From: Verrucomicrobiota bacterium
GTDB taxonomy: Bacteria; Verrucomicrobiota; Verrucomicrobiia; Opitutales; UBA953
NCBI GenBank assembly: GCA_030834165.1
Contig: JAURFU010000022.1
Location: 1 to 33,395 of the forward strand
DNA length: 33,395 nucleotides
Direction: 5' to 3'
Both the position numbers and the translations under genes were made by a program. Below are positions 16,262 through 24,936 of this stretch, in pieces (positions within the stretch are counted from its first letter, which is position 1; each line of letters opens with the position of its first letter). Below the pieces are notes generated by a model. The model had not been told where the DNA came from. It worked only from the letters and a program-made list of their open reading frames with translations, and searched no databases.

Positions 16262-16431
16262 GAGGACTCGAGGAACGGAGGGCCGGAGGACTCGAGGACG
16301 ATACAGGGTCAGCGGCAGGTAAGATGAAGGAGGTATCCGTGAACGCAAGGGCTCGAGCAGACGAAGCGATCAAGAATAGAAGCCATCTCGTCTGCCCTCG
16401 TGTCCTCGTGTCCTCGAGCCCTCGAGTCCTC
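16262..16431. repeat. Inverted pair of period-8 GAGG tracts
   Basis: Left arm 16262-16301: five octamers starting GAGG on the plus strand. Right arm 16392-16431: five octamers ending CCTC on the plus strand, so GAGG on the minus strand. The arms can pair (CGAGGACTCGAGG against CCTCGAGTCCTCG) and enclose about 90 bp in which I see no gene. It fills the 215-bp gap between exbD (set 2) and the M42 gene, both on the minus strand. Confidence 0.7.
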
Positions 16432-16441
16432 GCATTCCCGA

Positions 16442-16843
16442 TCAACGCGGCCGGCGGGTCTGGAGGCGCGGCTTCAGGCCGGCCTTGGCGGCGGCGTCGA
16501 GGGCGCCGACCGCGGCGCCGGTGAGCGAGCGTTCGTCGGCGACGATGATGACCTCGGTGCCGGGCGACTTCAGCGCATGGTCGACGAGGGCCTTCGCGAG
16601 CGCGTCGGCGGCGATGGGTCGGCCTTCGAGGTAAAGCTTGCCGTCGCGGTCGACGCCGACGACCAGCGAGGAGGCTTCGGCGCCCGCCGTGCCCGCCGAG
16701 GCCGTGGGCGGCACGATGGCGAGCGCGCGCGTCTGTTCGAAACGTCCGCTGAGGAGCAGGAAGAAGACGAGCACCACCATCACGTCGATGAGCGGCACGA
16801 CGTTGATGTCGGCGCGGCGCCGGCGGGCGACGACGAGGCTCAT
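16442..16843 (-). CDS. exbD: ExbD/TolR biopolymer transport protein (set 2)
   Basis: A 133-residue protein with one membrane helix starting INVVPLIDVMVVLVFFLLLS, essential Asp at 20, and a periplasmic domain ending in a basic tail (QTRRPR). It overlaps the upstream exbB by 4 bp (ATGA). It differs clearly from the set 1 ExbD in length and sequence, so it is a second motor and not a recent duplicate. No TonB-like gene is next to it. It may be a Tol-type motor or energise another envelope complex. Confidence 0.9.
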   Translation of the reverse strand: MSLVVARRRRADINVVPLIDVMVVLVFFLLLSGRFEQTRALAIVPPTASAGTAGAEASSLVVGVDRDGKLYLEGRPIAADALAKALVDHALKSPGTEVIIVADERSLTGAAVGALDAAAKAGLKPRLQTRRPR

Positions 16844-17391
16844 CGGCGGCGGGCTTCGAGCGCCTCGACGAGGACGTCCAGACGCGAGGAAAGGATCTCG
16901 AGGCGACGCGCGAGCCAGTTCGTGGCGAGCAGCGAAGGGATCGCGACGCAGAGGCCGATCATCGTCGTGCTGAGCGCCAGGCCGACGCCGCGCGTGAGCG
17001 TGACCGTGTCCGGCAGACCCTGCTCGGGGAAGAGCGCGGCGAGGCCGGCGACCGTGCCGAGCAGGCCGAGCAACGGCGCGCCGGCGACGATGCTGTCCAG
17101 GAGATGCAGGCCGCGCTGGAGCCGGATCAGCTCATGGCGCGCCCAGGCCTTGAGCACCTCGCCGGAAGCGCCGTCCTTCCAGCGCTGGACGAGACGACCG
17201 GCGACGGACTCGCCGTCGGCGGCGACGACCAGCTCCGGCTGGCCGGTGAGGACCGACTTGACCAGGGACTCCGGCGCGACCTTGGAGACCCGCAGGGCGA
17301 GGGCCCGTTCGATGATCAGGAAAAGCGCGAGGAAGGAACAAAAGCCGAGCGGCCAGATGAAAGCGCCCGCTCCTTGGATGAGAGTTTGCAC
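16840..17391 (-). CDS. exbB: MotA/TolQ/ExbB proton channel protein (set 2)
   Basis: A compact 183-residue family member with three membrane helices: N-terminal GAFIWPLGFCSFLALFLIIERALAL, then SIVAGAPLLGLLGTVAGLAALF and ALSTTMIGLCVAIPSLLAT. The APLLGLLGTVAGL signature places it in the MotA/TolQ/ExbB superfamily. It starts with GTG at 17391 with GAGG 5 bp upstream, one of the few Shine-Dalgarno-like sites here. Divergent from the giant pseudopilin-like gene across a 182-bp AT-rich gap, so the two may share control. Confidence 0.9.
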   Translation of the reverse strand: MQTLIQGAGAFIWPLGFCSFLALFLIIERALALRVSKVAPESLVKSVLTGQPELVVAADGESVAGRLVQRWKDGASGEVLKAWARHELIRLQRGLHLLDSIVAGAPLLGLLGTVAGLAALFPEQGLPDTVTLTRGVGLALSTTMIGLCVAIPSLLATNWLARRLEILSSRLDVLVEALEARRR

Positions 17392-17573
17392 GCCCTCAAG
17401 AGTCGGGAAACCCCTAGAGGTCGCAAGCCCCCTCTTTTAAACACAAAAAGTGGCAAAAAAAGCCAATTTTATGATTTTAAATGATTGTTTATGATTATTT
17501 GGAACCAATGTGTAAAACCAATCCTTTGACTTAGCCGTAGGTGGGTTTACTGTGATTTTACCCCACTTTTCCT
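17392..17573. promoter_or_regulatory. AT-rich divergent control region with three phased ATGATT repeats
   Basis: The lowest-GC stretch of the left half of the window. ATGATT occurs at 17471, 17481 and 17491, exactly 10 bp apart, so all three lie on one face of the helix. A possible -35 TTGACT is at 17526, without a good -10. Start of exbB (minus) is at 17391 and start of the giant gene (plus) at 17574. Confidence 0.5.
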
Positions 17574-20500
17574 ATGAGACTTAAACGCTCAGGTTTCTCG
17601 CTCGTGCTCTCGCTGACCATCATGGCGGCGATGGTGATGATGGTGATCGTCCTCGCCTCTTTCCTGCAGGTCGAAAGCCGCTTGGCGCAAAGCAACGCCG
17701 GCTACCTGCGCGCGCGGTTCAACGCGCTCGCCTCGGCCCGCATCGCGGTGGCCCAGCTGCAGGTCACGGCCGGCCCCGACCAGCGCGTGTCGATGCGCGC
17801 CGACCTCTTCTCGCCCGACGTCGCCTCGCCGCCGCCCACCTCGGTGCCGACCGGCGCGCTGGTCAATCCGAACAAGCCGGCCAACGTCCACCACCAGCGT
17901 CGTTACTGGACGGGCATCTGGGCCACCGGCGGCGTCGACTCCTCGAAGCCGCGCGACTGGAACGTCGCCGACCCGCACGACACGCGCCTCTTCCTCGGCT
18001 GGCTGACTTCGCCCACCGCCGTCGACGGCGCCAACCCCGAACTCGCGGACGCCAATTTCCTGAACTACTATCTCGCCAACCGCACCTACTTCGACGCCTC
18101 GACCGGCAAGGTCGCCGGGGGCGCCAGCAGCGAAGGCCAGATCCTCATCAACCGACTCGGCCTCGTCGCCCAGAACCCGGTGACGACGCCTAACTTCGTG
18201 CGCCTGGTCGGCGGCTCGCCCGCCGGCGTGAACGGACAGGTCGCCGGCAGCGTGCAGTGGCCGCCGACGGCCACGACGCCCTTCCTCCAGGAATATTACG
18301 GCGCGGTCGACCTCCCGTCGATGCCGATGCCCGGACCGACGATGACGAGCGGTTCGCTCGGCGCCCGTGGCCGCTACGCCTACTGGATCGGCGACGAAGG
18401 CATCAAGGCGAAGGTCAACCTCCCCGACGCCAACGCGCCCTTCCCCGCCGCGACGGTGACCGATTGGGACAAAGGTTTCGCCGGTTCGGCCGCGCAGCGC
18501 AGCGCCATCGAGTCCGTCACGCCTTCGATCAACGCGGCCGCGGCGGCCCTGCTGCCCGGCGGTTTCGGCGCGAACTACCAGAACTGGCGCAACAGCGACG
18601 CGCTGACCGCCGGCAGCGCGAACCTCCTCCAACTGCCGAAGACCCAGACCCGGGGCGACCTCGCGCTCTGGGCCGCCCGCCAAGGTGGCGGCTTCGCGGC
18701 CGGCGAAAGCATGGCCACGGCGACCCGGCTGCTCTGGCACGAGATCACCCCGCTGTCCTACTCCGTGCTCTCCGACGCCTTGAACGGCGGGTTGAAGACG
18801 GACCTCTCCACCGCCTTCGAACTGCCCTACTCGGTCTTCCGCACGCTGGAGGTGTTCCCCGGCCAGAAGGACGCCGCCGCGAACCCGACGATCTCCGACC
18901 GCCGCCAGTCGCTCTTCCATGACGCCCCGAATTCGGACTTCAACCCCGGCATGGCGACGGACCTCGACTACAACCGCCCCAACCTCGTCGACAAGCTCGG
19001 ATCGCCGCAGGAACTGCTCAAGGCCTCGCCGCGTTCCTCCGAATGGGCGCCGCGCTACCTGAGATCGCTCTCTTCCATCGGCACGACCGTCAACCTCATC
19101 AAGAACCGCAACGGCGGCGAGACCCCTGAGCGCCTCGGCTTCGCCTACGAAGTGCCGCTGGCATCCCAGTTCTTCAACAACGACCGCCTCGGGGCCAACC
19201 TCGTCGCGCTGACCGCCGCCAGCAACGAACGCTCCGCGCTGAAGAACGACGCGCTCCCCTGGTCGGACATCGCCTACCCCTCGGGCGACCCCTCCACGCA
19301 TCCTGACAACTGGACCGGGCGCATCGTCCGCGGACCGACCTGGGACCTGTATCGCAACTTCTACCGCATGTATAAGCGCGAGATCGAAGCCGCGGCCGCC
19401 GCGGACTCCTCCGCGCTCCGCGGCCAAGGGGCGCCGGCGGACGCCAGCACCTTCATCGTCCGCGGGCTCGAGCCGCTGACCTACGCCACCGGCAACCGGG
19501 GCCTGCCGGTCCGCCGGGCCGGACCGGCCGCAGGGGACGCCTACAACTCCCCCGTCAATCCGGTGCTGGACAACTTCTTCGCCGGCGGCGGTCCTGCGAA
19601 CAACTACTTCCACCGGAACAACCTCGCCGACAGCATCTCGGGCCCGACCTTCCAGACCGAGCGCCTCCACCATGTCCCCTTCAACTACTCCTACACCGGC
19701 AGCTCCGACCCCAAGAACCGCAACGCCGCGGGACTCAGCTTCCCGACCAGATTAACCGACTCCGGCTACGACACCCCGCAGGTCAAGACCACGCGCACCT
19801 GGCCGACCAGCCCGATCCTCGCGCCGACCATCCTGCGCTTCTCGACCATCTACTCCGGCGTCCGCCAGTCCGACAAGCTCGGCATGACGGTCGACCCCAT
19901 CATCGTCGTCCATAATCCGTACGACGTCCCGCTCGAATTCGAAGGCCTCGCGATGGTGACGAGCGGCATCAGCTCGCCCTTCCGTTTCATCTTCCGCTCG
20001 ACGAACAATAACTTCCTGTCCACCGAGCGCCAGTACGCCGACCCGCTGGCCGGCCGGCCGGTGGGCCTCGCCGGCGCGCTCGACCCGGTCAACAACGCCA
20101 CCATCGACATCGGCGACGTCGTCATCGGCGGCGGCGAGAACGACAACCGCTCGATGTCCTTCCGCATCGTCGCCGGTTCCGGCGGCACGACCAGCGGCGG
20201 CGGCCAGGTCATCCGGCTCGAACCCGGGCAGATCCGCGTGATCGGCACCTCCCCATCGACCGGCGACCTGATCAACAGCGGCAACACCAACGTCTCGATC
20301 CCGGGCGACGTCGGCTTCGAACTCTCGAGCCGCGCCTTCTACGCGATGACGCCGTTCCATAACGTGCGCTCGCGCCTCGGCTCCGGTTCGCGCAACCAGA
20401 ACGCCGAACGCGTCCTCTGGACGATGGACTTCGACATCTGCAAGATCTTCGCCGAATACAACAATCCCAACTGGGCCACCACGACGCCCTCGGCCGGCGG

Positions 20501-23390
20501 CCCCTGGATCACCTGGACCAACGGCGGCGTCCTCGACGTCGAATACGCCCGCCGCCTCAACGACCTCTGGAACAACGTCAAGAGCCAGCGCCGCGTGCAT
20601 GACGCCTTCACGGCCTGGGACGGCTCGCTGCCCTCCCTCGAAACCATCCTCGCGGGACGCTCCCTGCAGATCCTCGTCCGCAACCAAGGCTGGATCAACT
20701 ACAACGGCTACATCGTCGGCGCCGAAGGCGAGCTCATCACCGCCACGCCAGGGCCCGACGGCAGCATGGGCACGCTCGACGACGTGATGACCTACAGCCG
20801 TAACCCCAGCCGCTACGTCGCGCCGACGCGCCGCAACGGCCGCGTCGCCATCCAAGGCAACCAGTCCTGGAATTTCTACCTCATCGGCAAGAAGAGCATC
20901 GAAGGAGGCGCCGCCCTCAACACGCACCGGCGCTGGTTCGGCTCACCCGACGAGGACGCCTCCACCTACATCCCGGACCCGGTCAACCCCGACCGTCTGA
21001 TCCGCCGCTACAACGAAGGCTCGCTCACCGTGAACGGCTTCAACCTGGTCGACGAAAGCCTGCTCCTGAACTTCCAGGCCATGACCTCCGGCTGGCCGAT
21101 GTACAGCAACGGAAACAACGACGAAGCCTATTACACCCAGCCGGACCGCGAGTGGACCCGGGCGCTCGGCGCCAACCCGCCCACCCCGAGCTTCTACATC
21201 AAAGGAAGCAACGTCGGCATGAACGTGCCGACCGACCCGGAATTCAACGTCGGCAACGGCAAGGGCATCGAAGTCACCAATGCCAAGGCCGACACCCTGC
21301 ATAACTCGCGGGCCGTGGTGCTGACCCCGAACGAGCCCAAGCTCCCGGTCTTCATGGTCGACTTCGTGCGCCGCGCCGCGGACATGACGCGCGACACCAG
21401 CAAATGGTATCCCTCGAGCTACCTCTCCGCCGGCTTCGGCATGAACCCGACCAATCCCGGCACCGGCCTCGATCGCATGCAGACCCCCACGGAGATGCGT
21501 AACGCGCCGATGACGCCGTACTTCCTCAGCGACCGCGCGCAGCAGGCCTATCTGTTCGGCTTCGACGGCAAGGCCCATACTCCGGTTGGCTGGACCGAGA
21601 CCCAGCGCGTGCTCGTGAACGGCTCGCTCATCGACATCGAATTCCCGACCACCCCCGACAAGCGCGGCGCTTTCTGGGGTCCGAGCGTGAACAACGACAG
21701 CATCGGCAAGAGCAACATCATCCTCTACCCCATCCCGCGCCGGCCGCTGCTCTCGCTCTCGCAGCTCGGCACCGTCGCCTACGCGGAGACGAACACGGAC
21801 GCCGATCTGACCGTCGGTTCCTCCTTCGCCCACCCCGGCATCGGCGACCTCACGCGGATCGTCGAATGGCCCGGACCGCGCGACCTGTTCCCGAGCGAAG
21901 CCACCCTGGCTTCCGACGTCAAGGGCCCCGTACCCGAGCTCGGCTACGTGGCCAAGGCCATGGGTTCGCGTCCGGTGCGCAACCGGACCAACGTCCGCAC
22001 CGACCACGCCTTCGCGGCCAACTACGCCCTTTGGGACACCTACTTCTTCAGCGGGCTGAACCTGCAGGCGAATTCCTACTCCCATCTGGACGGAACCCAG
22101 CGGGCCTGGCCCAGCTCGGGCGCCGACCTGCCGCTCGACGCGACCGTGCAGACCCAGCAGGCGACCGCGCTCGCCGCGGCCGGCGTCGCCAACTCCGCGA
22201 CCTTCGCCAGCTTGAAGACGGCGCTGAACGCCGGCCAGAAGCCGCTGGCGAACAAACGCGTGACCTACTTCGCGGACGGCAAGCCGTCGTTCACGCTGAA
22301 CAGCCAGTACCAGACCACGCTCCGGCTGCCGGAGACCGAGTTCCCGCATCCCAAGTACCTGGCGGGGTCGTCGCTTTATGACGGCGGCTTCAACGTCAAC
22401 TCCACCTCGCGCGCCGCCTGGCGGGCCGTGCTCGGCGGCCTGAAGGGACAGATGCTGCCCGACGCCGCCAATCCGGCCAATCCGTCCATGACCGCCCTGA
22501 CCAAGTTCGCGCGGGCGTTCGGTCCGGCCGACAACACGGGAAGCGATCCGTGGACGCAGTATCGCGAGCTCACCGAGGCGCAGATCGACGAGCTGGCCGG
22601 ACGCGTCGTGGAGGAAGTGCGCGCACGGGGTCCGTTCATGTCCTTGGGCGACTTCATCAACCGCCGCCTCATCAACAACGACGCGTTCGGACTCAAGGGC
22701 GCGCTCCAGGCCGCGATCGACAAGTCCTCGATCAACAACACCGCGATCACCGCGGCGGGAGGGACCTTCGGCGCCCCGGCGGCGACGACCCCGAACGACC
22801 CCAACTCCAACCGGCTCAGCAACAACTCGATGGTCGGGACGACGAGCTGGTGGCGGGAACCGAGCGCCTACCCCAAGATCCCGGCCAACAAGCGCTTCCC
22901 CTCGATCCGGGCGATGAGCCGCACGAACACCGAAGCGACCGTCACCGCCGGCCTCGGCGCCCCGGGCATCGTCACCCAGATGGACGTGCTTAACTCCGTC
23001 GGCCCGAATCTCACCGCCCGCTCCGACACCTTCGTGGTGCGCGCTTATGGCGAAGCCCAGGACGACGCCGGCAACGTCATCGGCAAGGCCTGGGTCGAGG
23101 TCGTCGTCCAGCGTTCGACCGAATACGTGGCCATGGCCGTCGGTCAGCGCTACCCCGAATACGTGGAACCGACCCGCCGTCGCCTCGCCTACCGCGTCAA
23201 CTCCAGCGCCAACAAGGAGTATGACAAGCAGGTCCTCGTCGAGACCTACGAGGTCGCGCCCCCGCCCAATCCGCCCGGCGCCACCGCCGCGGACCGCCTC
23301 GCCCTCGCGCAGGAACAGCGCCTGAACCGCATCCTTGGCCGTCGTTTCCGCGCGACCGGCCTGCGCTGGCTCTCGCCCAACGAAATCTGA
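17574..23390 (+). CDS. Giant pseudopilin-like protein (Verru_Chthon cassette protein A-like)
   Basis: A 1938-residue protein. The N-terminus MRLKRSGFSLVLSLTIMAA with about 25 hydrophobic residues is a type III (prepilin) signal: cleavage would fall between G7 and F8. The fifth mature residue is not Glu, as in GspK/PilX-type minor pseudopilins. Most of the rest is extracytoplasmic-looking sequence rich in Asn, Gly and Pro. Near 1060 is a DGSMGTLDD loop like calcium loops of pseudopilins. Near 1665-1725, LTEAQIDELAGRVVEEVR and GPFMSLGDFINRRL recall the helix-hairpin-like part of GspK. I recall similar segments in the TIGR02600 family of Verrucomicrobia, but this copy is longer than I expect. 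Two secreted proteins follow at once. Confidence 0.75.
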   Translation: MRLKRSGFSLVLSLTIMAAMVMMVIVLASFLQVESRLAQSNAGYLRARFNALASARIAVAQLQVTAGPDQRVSMRADLFSPDVASPPPTSVPTGALVNPNKPANVHHQRRYWTGIWATGGVDSSKPRDWNVADPHDTRLFLGWLTSPTAVDGANPELADANFLNYYLANRTYFDASTGKVAGGASSEGQILINRLGLVAQNPVTTPNFVRLVGGSPAGVNGQVAGSVQWPPTATTPFLQEYYGAVDLPSMPMPGPTMTSGSLGARGRYAYWIGDEGIKAKVNLPDANAPFPAATVTDWDKGFAGSAAQRSAIESVTPSINAAAAALLPGGFGANYQNWRNSDALTAGSANLLQLPKTQTRGDLALWAARQGGGFAAGESMATATRLLWHEITPLSYSVLSDALNGGLKTDLSTAFELPYSVFRTLEVFPGQKDAAANPTISDRRQSLFHDAPNSDFNPGMATDLDYNRPNLVDKLGSPQELLKASPRSSEWAPRYLRSLSSIGTTVNLIKNRNGGETPERLGFAYEVPLASQFFNNDRLGANLVALTAASNERSALKNDALPWSDIAYPSGDPSTHPDNWTGRIVRGPTWDLYRNFYRMYKREIEAAAAADSSALRGQGAPADASTFIVRGLEPLTYATGNRGLPVRRAGPAAGDAYNSPVNPVLDNFFAGGGPANNYFHRNNLADSISGPTFQTERLHHVPFNYSYTGSSDPKNRNAAGLSFPTRLTDSGYDTPQVKTTRTWPTSPILAPTILRFSTIYSGVRQSDKLGMTVDPIIVVHNPYDVPLEFEGLAMVTSGISSPFRFIFRSTNNNFLSTERQYADPLAGRPVGLAGALDPVNNATIDIGDVVIGGGENDNRSMSFRIVAGSGGTTSGGGQVIRLEPGQIRVIGTSPSTGDLINSGNTNVSIPGDVGFELSSRAFYAMTPFHNVRSRLGSGSRNQNAERVLWTMDFDICKIFAEYNNPNWATTTPSAGGPWITWTNGGVLDVEYARRLNDLWNNVKSQRRVHDAFTAWDGSLPSLETILAGRSLQILVRNQGWINYNGYIVGAEGELITATPGPDGSMGTLDDVMTYSRNPSRYVAPTRRNGRVAIQGNQSWNFYLIGKKSIEGGAALNTHRRWFGSPDEDASTYIPDPVNPDRLIRRYNEGSLTVNGFNLVDESLLLNFQAMTSGWPMYSNGNNDEAYYTQPDREWTRALGANPPTPSFYIKGSNVGMNVPTDPEFNVGNGKGIEVTNAKADTLHNSRAVVLTPNEPKLPVFMVDFVRRAADMTRDTSKWYPSSYLSAGFGMNPTNPGTGLDRMQTPTEMRNAPMTPYFLSDRAQQAYLFGFDGKAHTPVGWTETQRVLVNGSLIDIEFPTTPDKRGAFWGPSVNNDSIGKSNIILYPIPRRPLLSLSQLGTVAYAETNTDADLTVGSSFAHPGIGDLTRIVEWPGPRDLFPSEATLASDVKGPVPELGYVAKAMGSRPVRNRTNVRTDHAFAANYALWDTYFFSGLNLQANSYSHLDGTQRAWPSSGADLPLDATVQTQQATALAAAGVANSATFASLKTALNAGQKPLANKRVTYFADGKPSFTLNSQYQTTLRLPETEFPHPKYLAGSSLYDGGFNVNSTSRAAWRAVLGGLKGQMLPDAANPANPSMTALTKFARAFGPADNTGSDPWTQYRELTEAQIDELAGRVVEEVRARGPFMSLGDFINRRLINNDAFGLKGALQAAIDKSSINNTAITAAGGTFGAPAATTPNDPNSNRLSNNSMVGTTSWWREPSAYPKIPANKRFPSIRAMSRTNTEATVTAGLGAPGIVTQMDVLNSVGPNLTARSDTFVVRAYGEAQDDAGNVIGKAWVEVVVQRSTEYVAMAVGQRYPEYVEPTRRRLAYRVNSSANKEYDKQVLVETYEVAPPPNPPGATAADRLALAQEQRLNRILGRRFRATGLRWLSPNEI

Positions 23391-23391
23391 C

Positions 23392-24219
23392 ATGTCCTTC
23401 CCCCGACTCCTCACCGCCGTCCTCTGCGGCGGATATTTCCTGCTTGGCTCCGTCCAAGCGCAGCAGCCCGGACGCGAACTCCGGACCTGCAACCTGCGCC
23501 TCGCCTGGTGGACGGCGCCGGAAAACCCTCCGGAACTGGCGCTGCAGAAAGACAAGGACCGGACGCCCTTCGCGCCCGACATCATGGCCTTGAGCCAGAC
23601 GATCGAGTACCGGGGCGAACCGAACGCGGTGGTCCTGAAGAAGACCTTCTCGACCGAAGTCGACAAGGCGGGCAAGCCGATCGAGCAATGGGTCCCCTAC
23701 TGCACGATTCCGGTCGGCCCGGACGACACCGACCTCGCCGTCCTGCTCTTCCCGGATGAGAAGCGGGGCGTCGCCCAGACCCGCGTCTTCGACTTCGGCG
23801 CGGAGGCCTTTCCGTACGGCAGCGTCCAGCTGGTCAACTTCACTTCGGCCAAGATCGCGATGGTGATCGAAGGCACCCCGGTGGTGGCCAACAGCCGGAG
23901 CATGGCCCGTTACCCCAAGGTCTTCGACAAGATCTCGATCTGCACCTTCAAGCTGGCGGCGGCCGAGGCGAACGGCGAGCAGAAGCTCCTGCGTTCGACG
24001 ACCATGATCTTCAAGCCGACCGCCCGCGTCCTGCTCTTCGCCGTGGAGTACCCCGGGGCCGAGGAGGATGCCCGCTATCACGTCGAGCTCATCACGGACA
24101 ACAAAGGCAGCCGACCCCAGGTGGCCGAAGCCGCCCCGCCTGCTCCGAAAGGCAAAGGTGCTGCCAAGGCGAAAGGCAAGAAGGGCGCGCCTCCGCCCGA
24201 GCCGGAAGCGCCGCTCTGA
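23392..24219 (+). CDS. Secreted protein of unknown function, paralogue 1
   Basis: A 275-residue protein with a signal peptide (about 1-23, ending SVQAQ). I do not recognise a named domain. It begins 1 bp after the giant pseudopilin-like gene. Middle part: CTIPVGPDDTDLAVLLFPDE, FPYGSVQLVNFTSAKIAMVI, STTMIFKPTARVLLFAVEY, then HVELITDNKG; the C-terminus is low-complexity Pro/Ala/Lys. The strand-rich middle looks like an immunoglobulin-like or similar beta domain. The next gene repeats the same landmarks, so the two are probably tandem paralogues. Start ATG 23392 is preferred because it gives the signal peptide. Confidence 0.7.
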   Translation: MSFPRLLTAVLCGGYFLLGSVQAQQPGRELRTCNLRLAWWTAPENPPELALQKDKDRTPFAPDIMALSQTIEYRGEPNAVVLKKTFSTEVDKAGKPIEQWVPYCTIPVGPDDTDLAVLLFPDEKRGVAQTRVFDFGAEAFPYGSVQLVNFTSAKIAMVIEGTPVVANSRSMARYPKVFDKISICTFKLAAAEANGEQKLLRSTTMIFKPTARVLLFAVEYPGAEEDARYHVELITDNKGSRPQVAEAAPPAPKGKGAAKAKGKKGAPPPEPEAPL

Positions 24220-24222
24220 GCC

Positions 24223-24936
24223 ATGCGCGCGTGGCTCCTCCTCGGTCTGCTGCCGCTGGCCTCCGCGACCGGGCAGGCCGGCGCGGAGCTGCATGTCAGC
24301 AAGGTCGGAGAAGGGCCGGATTTCGTGGCCTTGCGCTTCCCGCAGGACGTCCCGCCGCTTCGGCTCGAGGCTTTCCTGAGCCATGTCATGCCGCCGACGG
24401 CCCTGCCGGACATCCCGAGCGCCCGGCTCTTCGGCGAACCGACGGAAGCCGGACAGACGGCGCTTGAGCTCGGCGCACTCAAGCTGCCGGCTCATGGCCG
24501 CCACCTGCTCCTGCTCAGCCGTTCCGGCGACGGCCGCGTCCGCACCCGGCTCCTGCCCTTCGACCGGGAGAACCTCCCCCTCGGCGGGGTCCAGTTCCTG
24601 AACCTCACCTCCCGGAAGATGCGCTGCTCCATCGAAAACGAAGCCGTCGAGCTCGCCCCGGACGAGGTCAAACTGCTGCCTACCGCCGACGTCAGGCGAC
24701 GCATCGTCAACCACCGGCTCGAGCTGAAGACCAAGGAAGGATGGAAGATCGATAGTTCGTCCACGCTCATCCTCGGCGCCAACCGCCGCTTCCTGTTCGT
24801 GTTCCAGGAGGATCACCCGCGCAGCCCGCTGCGCCGGGAGCTCGTCACCGATTACGATCCGGCGCGTAACCTGGCGCCGCTGACGCCGCCGCCGGTCAGA
24901 GCTGAGCCGCCGCCTCCCGATCCGCCAGCCAAGTGA
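24223..24936 (+). CDS. Secreted protein of unknown function, paralogue 2
   Basis: A 237-residue protein with a signal peptide (about 1-20, MRAWLLLGLLPLASATGQAG). It starts 3 bp after paralogue 1. Shared landmarks in the same order: LPFDRENLPLGGVQFLNLTS against FPYGSVQLVNFTS; SSTLILGANRRFLFVF against STTMIFKPTARVLLFAV; ELVTDYDP against ELITDNKG. The tail is Pro-rich (PPPVRAEPPPPDPPAK) and its last 41 bp overlap the 3' end of the convergent 6-phosphogluconolactonase gene. Function unknown; context suggests an accessory of the pseudopilin-like protein. Confidence 0.68.
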   Translation: MRAWLLLGLLPLASATGQAGAELHVSKVGEGPDFVALRFPQDVPPLRLEAFLSHVMPPTALPDIPSARLFGEPTEAGQTALELGALKLPAHGRHLLLLSRSGDGRVRTRLLPFDRENLPLGGVQFLNLTSRKMRCSIENEAVELAPDEVKLLPTADVRRRIVNHRLELKTKEGWKIDSSSTLILGANRRFLFVFQEDHPRSPLRRELVTDYDPARNLAPLTPPPVRAEPPPPDPPAK

